Shown: positions 16,625 to 26,399 of the stretch, piece by piece | Layout of the letters: each line of letters starts with the position of its first letter | How positions within the stretch are numbered: position 1 is the stretch's first letter | Assembly: GCA_031292215.1 (NCBI GenBank) | Contig: JARLHO010000087.1 | Span: 1-33,034 of the forward strand | Direction: 5' to 3' | Source of the DNA: Syntrophobacteraceae bacterium | Lineage (GTDB): Bacteria > Desulfobacterota > Syntrophobacteria > Syntrophobacterales > Syntrophobacteraceae | Length of the DNA stretch: 33,034 bases | Made by a program: the position numbers and the translations under genes | Notes under the pieces: generated by a model | Database searches by the model: none | Told to the model about the DNA's origin: nothing | The model's input: the letters and a program-made list of their open reading frames with translations, nothing else

Positions 16625-17404
16625 ATGGCTGAACGGATGCCGACAATTTTTTTCGGGCATGGAAATCCCATGCTCACGGTTTCTCAAAACGCTTACACAA
16701 AGGGATGGAGCGAGGCAGGCAACACGTTTGCTCGCCCCAAAGCCGTCCTGGCGGTGTCCGCGCATTGGTGGGGGAAAGGACTTGCGGTCACCTCCAGTCC
16801 CTTACCGGCCACGATACATGATTTCTACGGCTTTCCCGAAGAGCTGTTTGGAATTACATATCCCGCGCCGGGCAGCCTGGAGCTGGCTTCGCGGGTGAGG
16901 GAGCTTCTTTCGCCGGAAAGGGTCGCCTTTGACGAAAACCGGGGACTCGACCACGGGACCTGGACGGTATTGCGCCACGTCTTTGCGAGCGCCGATGTTC
17001 CGGTCGTTCAACTGAGCATCGATGGGAGCCGGTCTTCGCAGTTTCATTACGAAGCGGGCAGAAGACTCGCCCCGCTTCGCAAGGAGGGGGTCCTTATCGT
17101 TGGCAGCGGCAACATCGTTCACAACCTGTCTCTCTATTCGTGGGAGGCCCGGGACCTTTTTGGCTTCGACTGGGCCCAACGCTTCGATAAACGGGTGAGG
17201 GAGCTTTTGTCCGCACGGGGCGACGCACAGCTTATCGACTACGAAAACCTCGGGAAAGACGCCCGGTTGTCGATTCCGACTCCGGAACACTACCTGCCTT
17301 TGCTCTACGTGCTGGGCGCGGGCGATAAGGGGGAACGTCCGAGTTTTCCGGTTGAGGGAATGGATGGGGGCGCGATGTCCATGCTGGCGGTAAGGTTTGG
17401 TTGA
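16625..17404 (+). CDS. ygiD: Extradiol aromatic ring-opening dioxygenase, YgiD/DODA type
   Basis: The 259-aa protein is a class III extradiol dioxygenase of the 4,5-DOPA dioxygenase-like family, of normal length. Metal-ligand and active-site His residues lie in FFGHGNPM, SAHWWG, LDHGTW, GNIVHNL and PTPEHYLPL. It is expected to cleave catechol-type rings using Fe or Zn in the cytoplasm; the physiological substrate is unknown. The ATG at 16625 has GGAGG 8 nt upstream; an in-frame extension to 16487 runs into the regulatory region and is unlikely. It is first in a three-gene cluster with the FMN reductase and DoxX genes. Oxygen-dependent chemistry suggests it matters during air exposure. Confidence 0.93.
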   Translation: MAERMPTIFFGHGNPMLTVSQNAYTKGWSEAGNTFARPKAVLAVSAHWWGKGLAVTSSPLPATIHDFYGFPEELFGITYPAPGSLELASRVRELLSPERVAFDENRGLDHGTWTVLRHVFASADVPVVQLSIDGSRSSQFHYEAGRRLAPLRKEGVLIVGSGNIVHNLSLYSWEARDLFGFDWAQRFDKRVRELLSARGDAQLIDYENLGKDARLSIPTPEHYLPLLYVLGAGDKGERPSFPVEGMDGGAMSMLAVRFG

Positions 17405-17467
17405 GGCGGCCCCGGCTGGTGTAGCGCTAAAATGTAATGAGTTTTCATCGTAGTGGGAGGAATTGCC

Positions 17468-18019
17468 ATGGAAAAATATCAGATCGGCGTCGTGGTGGGA
17501 AGTATTCGCAGGGATTCGTTCAATCAAATGATGTCGGGAGCGCTGGCAAACCTTGCGCCGGCGGAATTTTCATTTAAACAGCTAAAAATTGATGATTTGC
17601 CGCTCTACAACCAGGACGATGACGGGAGCCCTTCCGATTCCGTCGTTAGGCTGAAAAAAGAAATTCTTTCGGCCCACGGGCTTCTTTTCCTTACTCCGGA
17701 GTACAACCGCTCGATACCGGGGGTGCTAAAGAATGCGCTCGACCATGCATCCAGGCCTTACGGGCAAAACGCCTGGGCGAAAAAACCAGCGGGTGTGGTT
17801 GGCGTCTCCATTGGTCCGAGCGGCACGGCGATGGCCCAACAGCATTTGCGAAATATCCTGGCGTATCTGGATGTGGCTACTTTGGGCCAGCCGGAGGTTT
17901 TTCTCCAGGCCAAAGAGGGGCTTTTCGACGAATCGGGAAATATCGGGGCAAGCGCTAAAGACTTTCTGCAAGAGTGGATGAACCGGTATGTCGCATGGGT
18001 GAAAATGCACGCTGCATGA
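17468..18019 (+). CDS. NAD(P)H-dependent FMN reductase (quinone reductase type)
   Basis: The 183-aa product is a flavodoxin-like NAD(P)H:FMN oxidoreductase of the ChrR/YieF/azoreductase group. It shows the FMN phosphate loop GSIRRDSFNQ near residue 11, TPEYNRSIPGVLKNALD near residue 78 and VSIGPSG near residue 116. Such enzymes reduce quinones, chromate or azo dyes, often by two-electron transfer that avoids semiquinone radicals. GGAGG lies 7 nt before the ATG at 17468. The 63-base gap after the dioxygenase gene has no terminator, so co-transcription is likely. It fits an HxlR-controlled quinone detoxification operon. Confidence 0.92.
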   Translation: MEKYQIGVVVGSIRRDSFNQMMSGALANLAPAEFSFKQLKIDDLPLYNQDDDGSPSDSVVRLKKEILSAHGLLFLTPEYNRSIPGVLKNALDHASRPYGQNAWAKKPAGVVGVSIGPSGTAMAQQHLRNILAYLDVATLGQPEVFLQAKEGLFDESGNIGASAKDFLQEWMNRYVAWVKMHAA

Positions 18020-18133
18020 CACGTGCGCCAAACCGGTTCGCCGGAGAGGCAGGGGAAAACAGTCAACCATGCGTTAGTCCGAACTCGTCTGCGTGCTGGA
18101 GGAACCGGTCACGGCCCGGTTTTGGAGGATACT

Positions 18134-18541
18134 ATGAATAAAGTCGTACCTTTGATGGCGAGACTGCTGATGGCGCAAATTTTTCTCATCTCCGGTTTTG
18201 GCAAGTTAGGGGCCGGTTATGCGGCTACCGCCGCCTATATGAAGGCGATGGGGACTCCGCCGGTGCTTTTGCCTCTGGTCATAGCCCTGGAAATCGGAGG
18301 CGGTCTGGCGCTGGTGCTTGGGTTTAAGATTCGTTGGGCCGCTTTGGCCCTGGCCCTTTTTTGCGTTGTCGCCGGGCTGATTTTCCACCATAATTTGGGC
18401 GACAGGATGCAGGCGATCATGTTCATGAAGAACCTTGCCATGGCTGGAGGACTTCTGTTGCTCCACGGCTGCGGGGCCGGCGCTTTGAGCGTCGATGCCT
18501 GGCGCGCGGCGATTCCATCCGGTCGCAGCGCTTTGCGTTGA
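18134..18541 (+). CDS. DoxX family membrane protein
   Basis: The 135-aa protein has four hydrophobic segments and the DoxX start pattern (LLMAQIFLISGFGKL). GGAGG lies 5 nt upstream of the ATG at 18134; upstream frame extension to 18023 has no support. DoxX-like proteins such as B. subtilis CatD are encoded with ring-cleaving dioxygenases under HxlR/DUF24 repressors, matching the arrangement here. The exact biochemical role is not established. It lies 114 bases after the FMN reductase gene, with no terminator between them. Confidence 0.9.
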   Translation: MNKVVPLMARLLMAQIFLISGFGKLGAGYAATAAYMKAMGTPPVLLPLVIALEIGGGLALVLGFKIRWAALALALFCVVAGLIFHHNLGDRMQAIMFMKNLAMAGGLLLLHGCGAGALSVDAWRAAIPSGRSALR

Positions 18542-18660
18542 TTCATTTCCCGCAGGTTAGGGCTCGACTGACTTGAGCCGGGTCCAACCCTTTGACTACC
18601 GCTCGGGAGGGTAAGAACGTCTGCCCCTGAATGGACAAGTATTTGATTGGCGCATAAATC

Positions 18661-20235
18661 ATGGATCGACGGGAAATACTAAACGGCGTGGAGCAATATG
18701 GCGGATACTGGGATTTTATCGTGGTGGGAGGTGGCGCAACCGGACTTGGAGTAGGTTTGGACGCGGCTTCGAGAGGGTATAAGACAATTTTACTCGAACA
18801 GCACGATTTTTCCAAAGGGACTTCCAGCCGCAGCACCAAGCTGGTCCATGGCGGCGTGCGCTACCTTCGCCAGGGCAACGTGTCGCTCGTGATCGAGGCG
18901 CTTCATGAACGGGGGCTTTTGATCCACAATGCCCCCCATCTGGTCAGCCACCAGCCGTTCATCGTCCCCGGCTACGAGTGGTGGGACGGCCCGTTTTACG
19001 GCGCGGGTCTCAAGGTCTACGACCTTTTAGCCGGTAAACTGGGGCTTGGCCCTTCCAGGAGGCTATCCAAAAAGGAAACCCTGGCGCGCATCCCGACACT
19101 GGAACCTGTTGGTCTGCGGGGTGGAGTCGTCTATTTCGACGCTCAGTTCGATGACTCGCGGCTTGCGCTGAATCTGGCTCAAACCATGGCGGATCTTGGC
19201 GGATCTCCTCTCAATTACTTCCAGGTGACCGACTTCATAAAGACCGGTGATTTGATTCAAGGCGTCATAGCCCGGGATGGGGAGAGCGGAAAACATTATG
19301 AGATCAACGCCCGGGTGGTGGTAAACGCCACCGGGGTCTTCGCCGACACCCTGCTCCAAATGGATAATCCGGAAGCAAAACGAATAATTTCTCCCAGCCA
19401 GGGGGTGCATTTGATCCTGGATAGGGAATTTTTACCCGGCGCTGATGCTATAATGGCGCCCCGGACCCGGGACGGCCGGGTGTTGTTTGCCGTTCCCTGG
19501 CATGACAAAGTGATTGTGGGCACAACGGATACGCCCGTTGACGAGGTTTGCCTGGAGCCTCGCGCCCTCGATCACGAAATTGAATTCATTCTAAAACATG
19601 CGGCTGCCTACATGACCAAAGATCCGGGGCGCGCGGATGTAAAAAGCGTGTTCGCCGGTCTAAGACCTTTGGTCAATATGGGCGAGCCCAAGAGCACCGC
19701 GGCGATTTCGCGGGATCACTGCCTGGTGGTGTCCGAGTCGGGTTTGGTGACCATTACCGGCGGCAAATGGACCACGTATCGTAAAATGGCAGAGGATACG
19801 GTCAATCAGGCGATGGTGGTCGCCGGTCTGGGTGAGCGCCAATGTGTGACCAGGGACTTAAGAATCCATGGCTGGCGTAAAAACTATGATCCACTCGATC
19901 CCCTGCGCTACTACGGCGCCGATGCGGTCTTTATCGCAAGGCTCGTAAATGAGGACCCCTGGCTTGGCGAAAAGTTGCACCAAAAACTCCCCTATAGAAA
20001 AGCCGAAGTTATCTGGGCCGTTCGCCAAGAGATGGCTCGCACCGTGGAAGACTTTTTGGCCCGCCGGAGCCGGTCGCTTTTCCTGGATGCCGGGGCAAGC
20101 ATGGACATGGCGCCCGAAGTCGCCCGATTAATGGCTTCCGAGCTAAAGCGTGACAGCGATTGGCAAGAGGCGCAAGCAGACGAGTACGAAAGGGTTGCCG
20201 AAGGGTATCTGCTGCGCGGCGCCCTGCCCGGTTAG
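18661..20235 (+). CDS. glpD: FAD-dependent glycerol-3-phosphate dehydrogenase
   Basis: The 524-aa product is an aerobic-type GlpD flavoprotein that oxidises sn-glycerol 3-phosphate to dihydroxyacetone phosphate and passes electrons to the quinone pool at the membrane. It has the dinucleotide-binding motif VVGGGATGLG (residues 21-30), SSRSTKLVHGGVRYL, FAVPWHDKVIVGTTDTP and TITGGKWTTYRKMAEDTV, plus the C-terminal alpha-helical domain. Length is normal. No good ribosome binding site precedes the ATG, but an in-frame stop just upstream and the position of the FAD motif support this start. No glycerol kinase or facilitator gene is adjacent. The 119-base gap from doxX holds no clear promoter. Confidence 0.95.
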   Translation: MDRREILNGVEQYGGYWDFIVVGGGATGLGVGLDAASRGYKTILLEQHDFSKGTSSRSTKLVHGGVRYLRQGNVSLVIEALHERGLLIHNAPHLVSHQPFIVPGYEWWDGPFYGAGLKVYDLLAGKLGLGPSRRLSKKETLARIPTLEPVGLRGGVVYFDAQFDDSRLALNLAQTMADLGGSPLNYFQVTDFIKTGDLIQGVIARDGESGKHYEINARVVVNATGVFADTLLQMDNPEAKRIISPSQGVHLILDREFLPGADAIMAPRTRDGRVLFAVPWHDKVIVGTTDTPVDEVCLEPRALDHEIEFILKHAAAYMTKDPGRADVKSVFAGLRPLVNMGEPKSTAAISRDHCLVVSESGLVTITGGKWTTYRKMAEDTVNQAMVVAGLGERQCVTRDLRIHGWRKNYDPLDPLRYYGADAVFIARLVNEDPWLGEKLHQKLPYRKAEVIWAVRQEMARTVEDFLARRSRSLFLDAGASMDMAPEVARLMASELKRDSDWQEAQADEYERVAEGYLLRGALPG

Positions 20236-20311
20236 CGCGGCCGATGTGTCCTGAAAAGAAGGGGGCAGCAGTACTATCGGCGGCGCCCCTCCCAATGGAA
20301 TCGCCCCTCGA

Positions 20312-22126
20312 TTAAAATTCGGACACGTCGGTATCAAAAGGGATGACCTCTTCCGGACGATGGTTGTCATGGAGGGCAAGAACTTTCCCATTGCCGGGTC
20401 TTCGTCGATCATGCGCCCCCTGGATGACTTTTTTTTCGTGATGTCCACTTTTGTAAAAATCGCATTTCATGCAGTTGTTCAGTTTTGTGGCGTAGGTTCC
20501 CTGCACCGAGCCTCCACAGAATGTGCCGGCTACCTGCGAACACTGTTTCCCATGATTGGGGTATGCGGGGCAGACGCCAAATTGTTTTGTCTTGGCGCCT
20601 CCCTTCTCTCGGCCGCATTTCTTGAATTCCCAACAGTTTGTATCTTTCTTTTCGAGTTCCCGACGGGCTGAGTAGTTGGGAGTTGTGTTTTCTCCTCTCT
20701 TTGTCGTATGTGCTCCAACAAGTGTTGCCAGATCGGACACAAAGTCCTTTAATTGCTCGGCTTGCGCGTTCATTTCCTCGGAAGCCGACGCGGATTCTTC
20801 GGCGCTTGCCGCGTTCTTTTGGACAACTCTATCCATATCGCCCACCGCTTTATTGATCTGCTCTATCCCCAGTGACTGTTCCCGGGATGCGGCCGATATC
20901 TGACCGATGAGCTCCGCCGATTGGGCGGCATTTTCAGACACCTCGAGAAAGCTCTCATTGGTCGACAATAAGAGATTGGCCCCTTCCTTGACCTTGGCTA
21001 TCGTTCCCTCGATGAGGTTGGCTGTATTCTTCGATGCCTCGGCCGCCCGCATGGCCAGGTTTCGCACTTCATCGGCTACAACCGCAAATCCCGCCCCGGC
21101 CTCTCCGGCGCGCGCGGCTTCAACGGCTGCGTTAAGCGCCAGCAGATTGGTCTGAAAAGCGATTTCGTCGATTGTTTTGATGATTTTGGATGTTTCCTCA
21201 CTGGCTTTGGATATTTCGGACATGGAGACGGTAAGCTTTTTCATGCTGACCGTTGCGTTGGTCAAAGTTTTATTCGCCTCGCCGGCCAACTGGTTCGTCT
21301 GAGCTGCATTGTCCGCATTTTGTTTTGTCATAGACGACATTTCTTCTAGCGAGGAGGAGGTCTCCTCGATGGATGAGGCCTGTTCCGATGCTCCGTCGGC
21401 AAGGGTCTGACTCGCCGAAGATACCTGACCGGATGCGGAGGAAACCTGCGTTGCCGAACTCATCAGCCCTTCGACCAGGCGGCTGATGGGTTTGGTGATG
21501 CTTTGGGTGATCAAAAAGGCGAGAAATGTCCCGAGAACCAAACCGCACGCGCCAAGAGCCAGCAAAATGTTTCGCCCGGCAGTCGATGACGCGCTCACCT
21601 GTTTGGCAAATTGTTGCGTTACCTGTTGCTGAAATTGAGCAAAACTTCTAAATAGCCCCATCATCTTGCTCTGAGGCCCGACGACCTTATCGACGATCAT
21701 TTCCTGAGCTTCCTGGTTTTTGTTCTTGATCGCCTGGGCCATGGCGTCGTCCATGAGCGCAAAAGTTTCGTCGCCCGCCTGCTTTAACTGGCCGAATATT
21801 TTTTGGCCTTTCGGGAGATAGAGCAGCTTTTGGAGCTTTTCGCCGGTTTGCGTGAAACCAACCTTTCCTTTCTCGTACTTTGCCTTTTCGACTTCGCGCA
21901 TTTGATCGCTTGTGGTGAAGGTAGCGTCTCGCATCGCGCGGGCGCTCGTCTCGAAGTCACTCTTCATGTCCATTAGCAGCATAAGCTTTAGGACCTGTCG
22001 ATCGGCTTTGTCGGAGTAAGTCTTGGTTCTGATTAAAAGGCTCGATCCCGCGATGGCCATAGCGCATGTGAGCGTCACCAGCAGCCCGAATCCCAGTGTT
22101 AGCTTCGCTTTTAAGGTCATTTGCAT
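20312..22126 (-). CDS. Methyl-accepting chemotaxis protein with Cys-rich C-terminal tail
   Basis: The 604-aa receptor has a transmembrane segment at about 9-31, a periplasmic helical domain, a second transmembrane segment at about 187-208, and a signalling domain with the canonical tip ([20 protein letters not shown], about 319-338). After residue 495 there is an unusual cytosolic tail: [14 protein letters not shown], then further Cys, giving seven (C498, C504, C519, C529, C537, C552, C555). It resembles the two-CW type domain found on some anaerobe signalling proteins. Metal or redox sensing by this tail is an inference. GGAG lies 6 nt before the ATG. A classical C-terminal CheR-binding pentapeptide is absent. 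It converges with glpD. Confidence 0.92.
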   Translation of the reverse strand: MQMTLKAKLTLGFGLLVTLTCAMAIAGSSLLIRTKTYSDKADRQVLKLMLLMDMKSDFETSARAMRDATFTTSDQMREVEKAKYEKGKVGFTQTGEKLQKLLYLPKGQKIFGQLKQAGDETFALMDDAMAQAIKNKNQEAQEMIVDKVVGPQSKMMGLFRSFAQFQQQVTQQFAKQVSASSTAGRNILLALGACGLVLGTFLAFLITQSITKPISRLVEGLMSSATQVSSASGQVSSASQTLADGASEQASSIEETSSSLEEMSSMTKQNADNAAQTNQLAGEANKTLTNATVSMKKLTVSMSEISKASEETSKIIKTIDEIAFQTNLLALNAAVEAARAGEAGAGFAVVADEVRNLAMRAAEASKNTANLIEGTIAKVKEGANLLLSTNESFLEVSENAAQSAELIGQISAASREQSLGIEQINKAVGDMDRVVQKNAASAEESASASEEMNAQAEQLKDFVSDLATLVGAHTTKRGENTTPNYSARRELEKKDTNCWEFKKCGREKGGAKTKQFGVCPAYPNHGKQCSQVAGTFCGGSVQGTYATKLNNCMKCDFYKSGHHEKKVIQGAHDRRRPGNGKVLALHDNHRPEEVIPFDTDVSEF

Positions 22127-22782
22127 CGATAACTCCAGTCTCTAATCCTTATAAGAAAACGAGTATGGAAAATGGTTTAACCGGTTGATCAAGCCGTCTC
22201 CGATATTTAAAAAACGCTCTATTTCCGATCCCCCTGATACTGCTTTAAGGGGAACTTAATCCTTGCGGATTGGTATCTGCCGGCAAATTAAACGATGGGA
22301 GAGATACTTTTGCCGTTGTGTATCCCCGCATACACAACGGCAACCAATATTTGCAGCCCTCAGGTTTAAAATCGTCATTCTCCGCATCGAACATTAGGGA
22401 AAAGAGCTGAAAAGATGGGGAGGCAATAGCACTCTTGCGACCCACCCGGATGGTTCGCCTTCTGCGCGGCGCACTGCAGGAGAAATGCAGGTTATTTCCT
22501 GTTGGAACGGCGCGGACTTTTTGAAAAATGGTATGACTTAGGGGGGCCGGCGGGTAATGCGCAAACGGTGCAGGGAAAAGGACATGAAATTGTTGGAGCT
22601 CTCCGATTAAGACAAAGGTGCGTTCAAGCCCGGCTGCTGTGACCTCGGATGCAGTTTGAACGAGATGAAACTTCGGCGAATACGTCACCCGCAGGCGGTG
22701 CGGACTGCGGTCCGAGCTGCCGCGGGCGCAGCCAGTCGGGCAGGTCGGGGCTTGGCAATCCGTCTGCGGCGACACGCCGCCC
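22127..22782. other. Intergenic region between the Hdr operon and the chemoreceptor
   Basis: Apart from the hairpin at 22310-22343 I see nothing assignable. A long minus-strand frame (to 22892) overlaps the third MvhD gene and has no family resemblance. This is the 3' untranslated side of the Hdr/Mvh operon and the promoter side of the chemoreceptor gene. Confidence 0.5.
22310..22343. repeat. Perfect 14-bp inverted repeat (hairpin)
   Basis: TTGCCGTTGTGTAT and ATACACAACGGCAA flank a 6-nt loop. There is no T-run on either side, so it is not a classical intrinsic terminator. It may stabilise the 3' end of the Hdr transcript or be a protein-binding palindrome upstream of the chemoreceptor. Confidence 0.7.
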
Positions 22783-23238
22783 TTAAGCGCTTGCCCGCTG
22801 CTCCGGGGTGGGGCCGGTCGCCGTCTTTTCGATTTTACAGACCGGCCCAAGATTTCTGATGCGGTCGGTAAAGTCACGGCAGCACTGGGCAAACTGTGGC
22901 CCCATGGCCGAGGAATTGTAGAACATCTCGACTCTTTCCGGGTTCAAGCCGATGGTTTCCACCAGTTTCTTCACGTATGCCACGCGCTTGGTCGCCCTTT
23001 GATTGCCCAGGACGTAATGGCAATCCCCGATGAGACATCCGGAGACAAAAACGCCGTCCGCGCCTTCCTCCAGGGCCTTTAGAAGGGATATGACGTCCAC
23101 CCTGCCGGTGCACGGAACCTTGAGAATTTTTACGTTTGTCGGGTATTGAAGCCGCATGGAGCCTGCAAGGTCCGCGGCCGCATACGAGCACCACTGGCAG
23201 CAAAAACACAATATGACCGGCTCAAATGTACATTCCAT
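22783..23238 (-). CDS. mvhD: MvhD-like hydrogenase iron-sulfur (delta) subunit
   Basis: The 151-aa product is a standard-length MvhD family protein. The [2Fe-2S]-type Cys set is present: C14-x2-C17, C43, and C68-x4-C73 in SGCLIGDCHY. MvhD passes electrons between a partner enzyme and HdrA in flavin-based electron-bifurcating complexes. It is the last gene of the five-gene operon, 39 bases after the second HdrA gene. Unlike the other two MvhD proteins here it stops after the core domain and has no helix-turn-helix extension. A GGAG lies about 12 nt upstream of the ATG, a somewhat long spacing. Confidence 0.93.
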   Translation of the reverse strand: MECTFEPVILCFCCQWCSYAAADLAGSMRLQYPTNVKILKVPCTGRVDVISLLKALEEGADGVFVSGCLIGDCHYVLGNQRATKRVAYVKKLVETIGLNPERVEMFYNSSAMGPQFAQCCRDFTDRIRNLGPVCKIEKTATGPTPEQRASA

Positions 23239-23277
23239 GGCCCAAACGTCTCCCCGTGAGTTGAAATGTTTCTCCTG

Positions 23278-26200
23278 TTAGTGACCTGCCAACAAGGCGT
23301 GTATGCTCGCAAGGATCTGGTTGTGCTCATAGTGGCTAAGCTCAATGGCTTTGGCCGGGCACTCCGACACGCAGGTCCCGCAACCCTGGCAAAGAGCTTC
23401 GTTTATTTCCGAGACCTGCTCTTCATTGATTTTAGGGATATTGTACGGGCAGCTCCTTACGCACACGAGGCAGGCCGCGCACCTTTGGCCGTCCACATGG
23501 GCCACCGCCCCTCCAACACTAAGCGTTTTACCGGCGAGAAAAGAGCCTGCCCTGGAGGCGGCGGCGAGGGCCTGAGTGACGCTCTCGCCTATGAGCTTGG
23601 GGGAATGGGCAGTGCCGCAAAGAAAAATGCCCTCCGAGGCAAAGTCCACCGGGCGGAGCTTGGCGTGGGCTTCGATGAAGAACCCGTTGGCATTTCTGGG
23701 GACTTTTAGCTGCGAGGCGATCGCGTCCGTGTCGTTTGCGCGGGTTGCGGCGCTGAGCACGACCGCATCCGCTGCGATTTTCACCCAACGCTGCAAAACG
23801 TGGTCGCTAAATACCACCGCAAGACCCGTCCCGTTGGTCCTCACCTCAGGTTCTTTATCCGTGTCGAAGCGGGCGAACACGATGCCGTTTCGCCTGGCTT
23901 CCATGTAGTAATCCTCCAGCATGCCGTACATTCTCATGTCCCGGTAAAGGATGTAAATCTCCATTTCGGGATTGGTTTCCTTGAGCTGCAGAGCGTGCTT
24001 CACCGCGCTCTGGCAGCAGATGCGGCTGCAGTCCGGATTTTGCTTGTTGCGCGAGCCGACGCACTGGATCATGACCACCCGCTTCCACTTCCCAGGGTCT
24101 TTTTCTGCCGGAGGATGCTCGATCATTTCGTCGAGCTCGAGTTGCGTCATTATGCGTTCGTTTGTGCCGTAACCGTATTCGACGGGCTTGTGCTCATGGG
24201 CCCCCGTGGCAAGGATCGCCACCCCATGCTCGATGGTGTGCTCGGCCTTATCCGGCCCCGCTTCCACCGTGGAGGTGAAGTTTCCCTTGTAGCCCTTAAA
24301 GGAGGTGAGCGAGGCTTGCGTCAAGACCTCGATGCTCCCGTTGGTACGGACCTGCTCGACGAGGCCGTCGATGTAAGGCTTAACGTTCGTCCCCTCTATG
24401 GTGCGGGAGATCTTTTCGGCCAGGCCGCCAAGTCTTGTTTCCTTTTCAACGAGAAAGGCTTTAAATCCCTGTCCGGCGAGGTTTAACGCCGCGTTGAGCC
24501 CGGCGACTCCTCCGCCCACTACGAGCGCCGACTGGGTAATTCCGACTTTCCTGTCTTCAAGTTGCTTTAGCATCGCCGCTCGAGCCACAGACATCCTCAC
24601 GAGAACCTTTGCCTTTTCGGTTGCCTTTGCCCGCTCGTGCATATGCACCCAGGAATCCTGGTTGCGGATGTTGGCCATGTCGAAGAGGTACTTGTTTAGC
24701 CCCGCCTCCAGCAGAGTTTCGCGAAACAGCGGTTCATGCGTCAAAGGCGTACACGCGGCGACCACCATTCGGTTGATGCCCTTTTGCCTGATCACTTCCG
24801 CCATCCTCACCTGCGTGTCCTGGGAACAGGTAAAGAGGTTATCCTCGACATGGATCACGTTGGGAAGAGTCCTCGCATATTCCCGCACGGCCGCAACATC
24901 GACTATGCCCCCGATATTGATGCCGCAATTGCAGACGAAAACGCCGATCTTCGCAGGCTCCGAACTCACGTCTCTTTTAGGCGGGTATTCTCTTGTCCGG
25001 GTCTGGGTCCACCGGGACTCGGCAAGAAGCGCGCCGCCTGCCGCCGCAGCTCCTGAGGCCTCCATTACCGACTGCGGGATGTCCTTTGGGCCTTGAAGCG
25101 TTCCGCAGACATAAACCCCCGGGCGGCTGGTGGAAACAGGCATGAAGACATCGGTTGCCGCGTAATTGTGTTTGTTGAGGTCGATTCCGAGACGATCGGC
25201 CAGGGCGACGGTCTCGAGCCCGACTTCGAAACCCGTCGACAATACCGCCATGTCGAAGACGTCTTCCCGCAGTTCGCCGTCTTCGGCTGTGTACCGGATC
25301 TTTAGGTCGGCTTCGCCCTCCGCCTCTATGGTGTGAACCCTTGACCGGATGAACTTTACGCCCAGTTCTTTTGCGCGGTTGTAATATTGCTCGAATTCCT
25401 TGCCATAGGTGCGCATGTCCATGAAAAAAATGGAGCAATCGAGGTCATGGTGGGCATGCTCCTTGGCGATGACCGCCTCTTTTATGGCGTATATGCAGCA
25501 AACGGCCGAACAATAGGAGTTGGCGCAACCGTTGGTGCTGCGGGACCCGACGCACTGTATCCAGGCGATCTTTTCGGGTTCCTGCCGGTCGTAGGGACGC
25601 ATGAGGCTGCCGCGGTATGGGCCGGAGGCGCTCAGTATGCGCTCGAACTCGATGCTGGTCACAACGTTTGGGAATTTCGCATAATTTAGGGTATCCAATC
25701 CGGAAGGATCGAACACCTCGTTTCCGGGCGCCAGTATGACCGCGCCGACTTCGATCTCCGTCATGCGGGGCTGGTCGTCGTAGTGGACGGCGCCGGCAAG
25801 GCAGACCTTTTCACACATCCCGCAGCCTATGCAGATGCCTCGGTCGATGGCGAACCCCCCGGGGATGGCCTGAGGATAGCGCATGTAAGCCGCTTCCCTC
25901 AGATCGAGTTTCTGGTTGAATTCGTTTACGGCCGTCACCGGGCACACCGAACGGCACTGACCGCACGCGGTGCACGACGCAAGGTCGATGTAGCGGGGGT
26001 GAGTCTTTAAGGTCGCCGTGAAGTTCCCGGCTTCTCCTTCCAGCGACTGGACTTCGGAGTTGCATAGGATATTGATATTGAGATGGCGGCCTACCTCGAC
26101 CAGTTTGGGCGAGATGATGCACATGGCGCAGTCGTTGGTTGGAAACGTCTTGTCGAGCTGGGCCATTATGCCGCCGATGGTCGGGGACTTATCCGCCAGG

Positions 26201-26310
26201 TGCACGTAATAGCCGGAATTGGCGAGATCGAGCGACGCCTGCATTCCCGCAACGCCCGCCCCGACAACCAGTACAGAGCCTTTGCTGCTACCAGCCTTCG
26301 AGTTCGACAT
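23278..26310 (-). CDS. hdrA: HdrA-like double-module FAD/iron-sulfur protein (copy 2)
   Basis: The 1010-aa protein joins two HdrA-like modules. The first has an FAD motif (VVGAGVAGMQAS, residue 14 on), the Cys cluster TNDCAMCIISPK, two ferredoxin motifs (CTACGQCRSVCP and CIGCGMCEKVC) and CSAVCC. From about residue 455 a complete HdrA follows: VFVCNCG, AACTPLTHEP, a second FAD motif (VVGGGVAGLNAA), SRICCQSAVKHAL, then two C-terminal ferredoxin motifs, CAACLVCVRSCP and CQGCGTCVSECP, both with all Cys. HdrA is the bifurcating flavin subunit of heterodisulfide reductase-type complexes. GGAGG lies 7 nt before the ATG. Its physiological partners are unknown because HdrB and HdrC genes are absent. 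Confidence 0.93.
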   Translation of the reverse strand: MSNSKAGSSKGSVLVVGAGVAGMQASLDLANSGYYVHLADKSPTIGGIMAQLDKTFPTNDCAMCIISPKLVEVGRHLNINILCNSEVQSLEGEAGNFTATLKTHPRYIDLASCTACGQCRSVCPVTAVNEFNQKLDLREAAYMRYPQAIPGGFAIDRGICIGCGMCEKVCLAGAVHYDDQPRMTEIEVGAVILAPGNEVFDPSGLDTLNYAKFPNVVTSIEFERILSASGPYRGSLMRPYDRQEPEKIAWIQCVGSRSTNGCANSYCSAVCCIYAIKEAVIAKEHAHHDLDCSIFFMDMRTYGKEFEQYYNRAKELGVKFIRSRVHTIEAEGEADLKIRYTAEDGELREDVFDMAVLSTGFEVGLETVALADRLGIDLNKHNYAATDVFMPVSTSRPGVYVCGTLQGPKDIPQSVMEASGAAAAGGALLAESRWTQTRTREYPPKRDVSSEPAKIGVFVCNCGINIGGIVDVAAVREYARTLPNVIHVEDNLFTCSQDTQVRMAEVIRQKGINRMVVAACTPLTHEPLFRETLLEAGLNKYLFDMANIRNQDSWVHMHERAKATEKAKVLVRMSVARAAMLKQLEDRKVGITQSALVVGGGVAGLNAALNLAGQGFKAFLVEKETRLGGLAEKISRTIEGTNVKPYIDGLVEQVRTNGSIEVLTQASLTSFKGYKGNFTSTVEAGPDKAEHTIEHGVAILATGAHEHKPVEYGYGTNERIMTQLELDEMIEHPPAEKDPGKWKRVVMIQCVGSRNKQNPDCSRICCQSAVKHALQLKETNPEMEIYILYRDMRMYGMLEDYYMEARRNGIVFARFDTDKEPEVRTNGTGLAVVFSDHVLQRWVKIAADAVVLSAATRANDTDAIASQLKVPRNANGFFIEAHAKLRPVDFASEGIFLCGTAHSPKLIGESVTQALAAASRAGSFLAGKTLSVGGAVAHVDGQRCAACLVCVRSCPYNIPKINEEQVSEINEALCQGCGTCVSECPAKAIELSHYEHNQILASIHALLAGH

Positions 26311-26399
26311 AACCGTTCCTCCCGGATCGAAAAGCGCAGTGTGCGGCCGGTTCCATGCAACGTCCGGCCCTGCACACGGTTGGCATAACTAAAAACCTG

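Noticed and set aside
22620-22780. Possible cobalamin-type riboswitch (GACCTGCC-like block on the minus strand)
   Set aside because: The other required conserved blocks of that class are missing in either orientation.
22245-22892. 215-codon minus-strand frame after the Hdr operon
   Set aside because: It overlaps the real MvhD gene at its start, has low-complexity composition and no recognisable domain.
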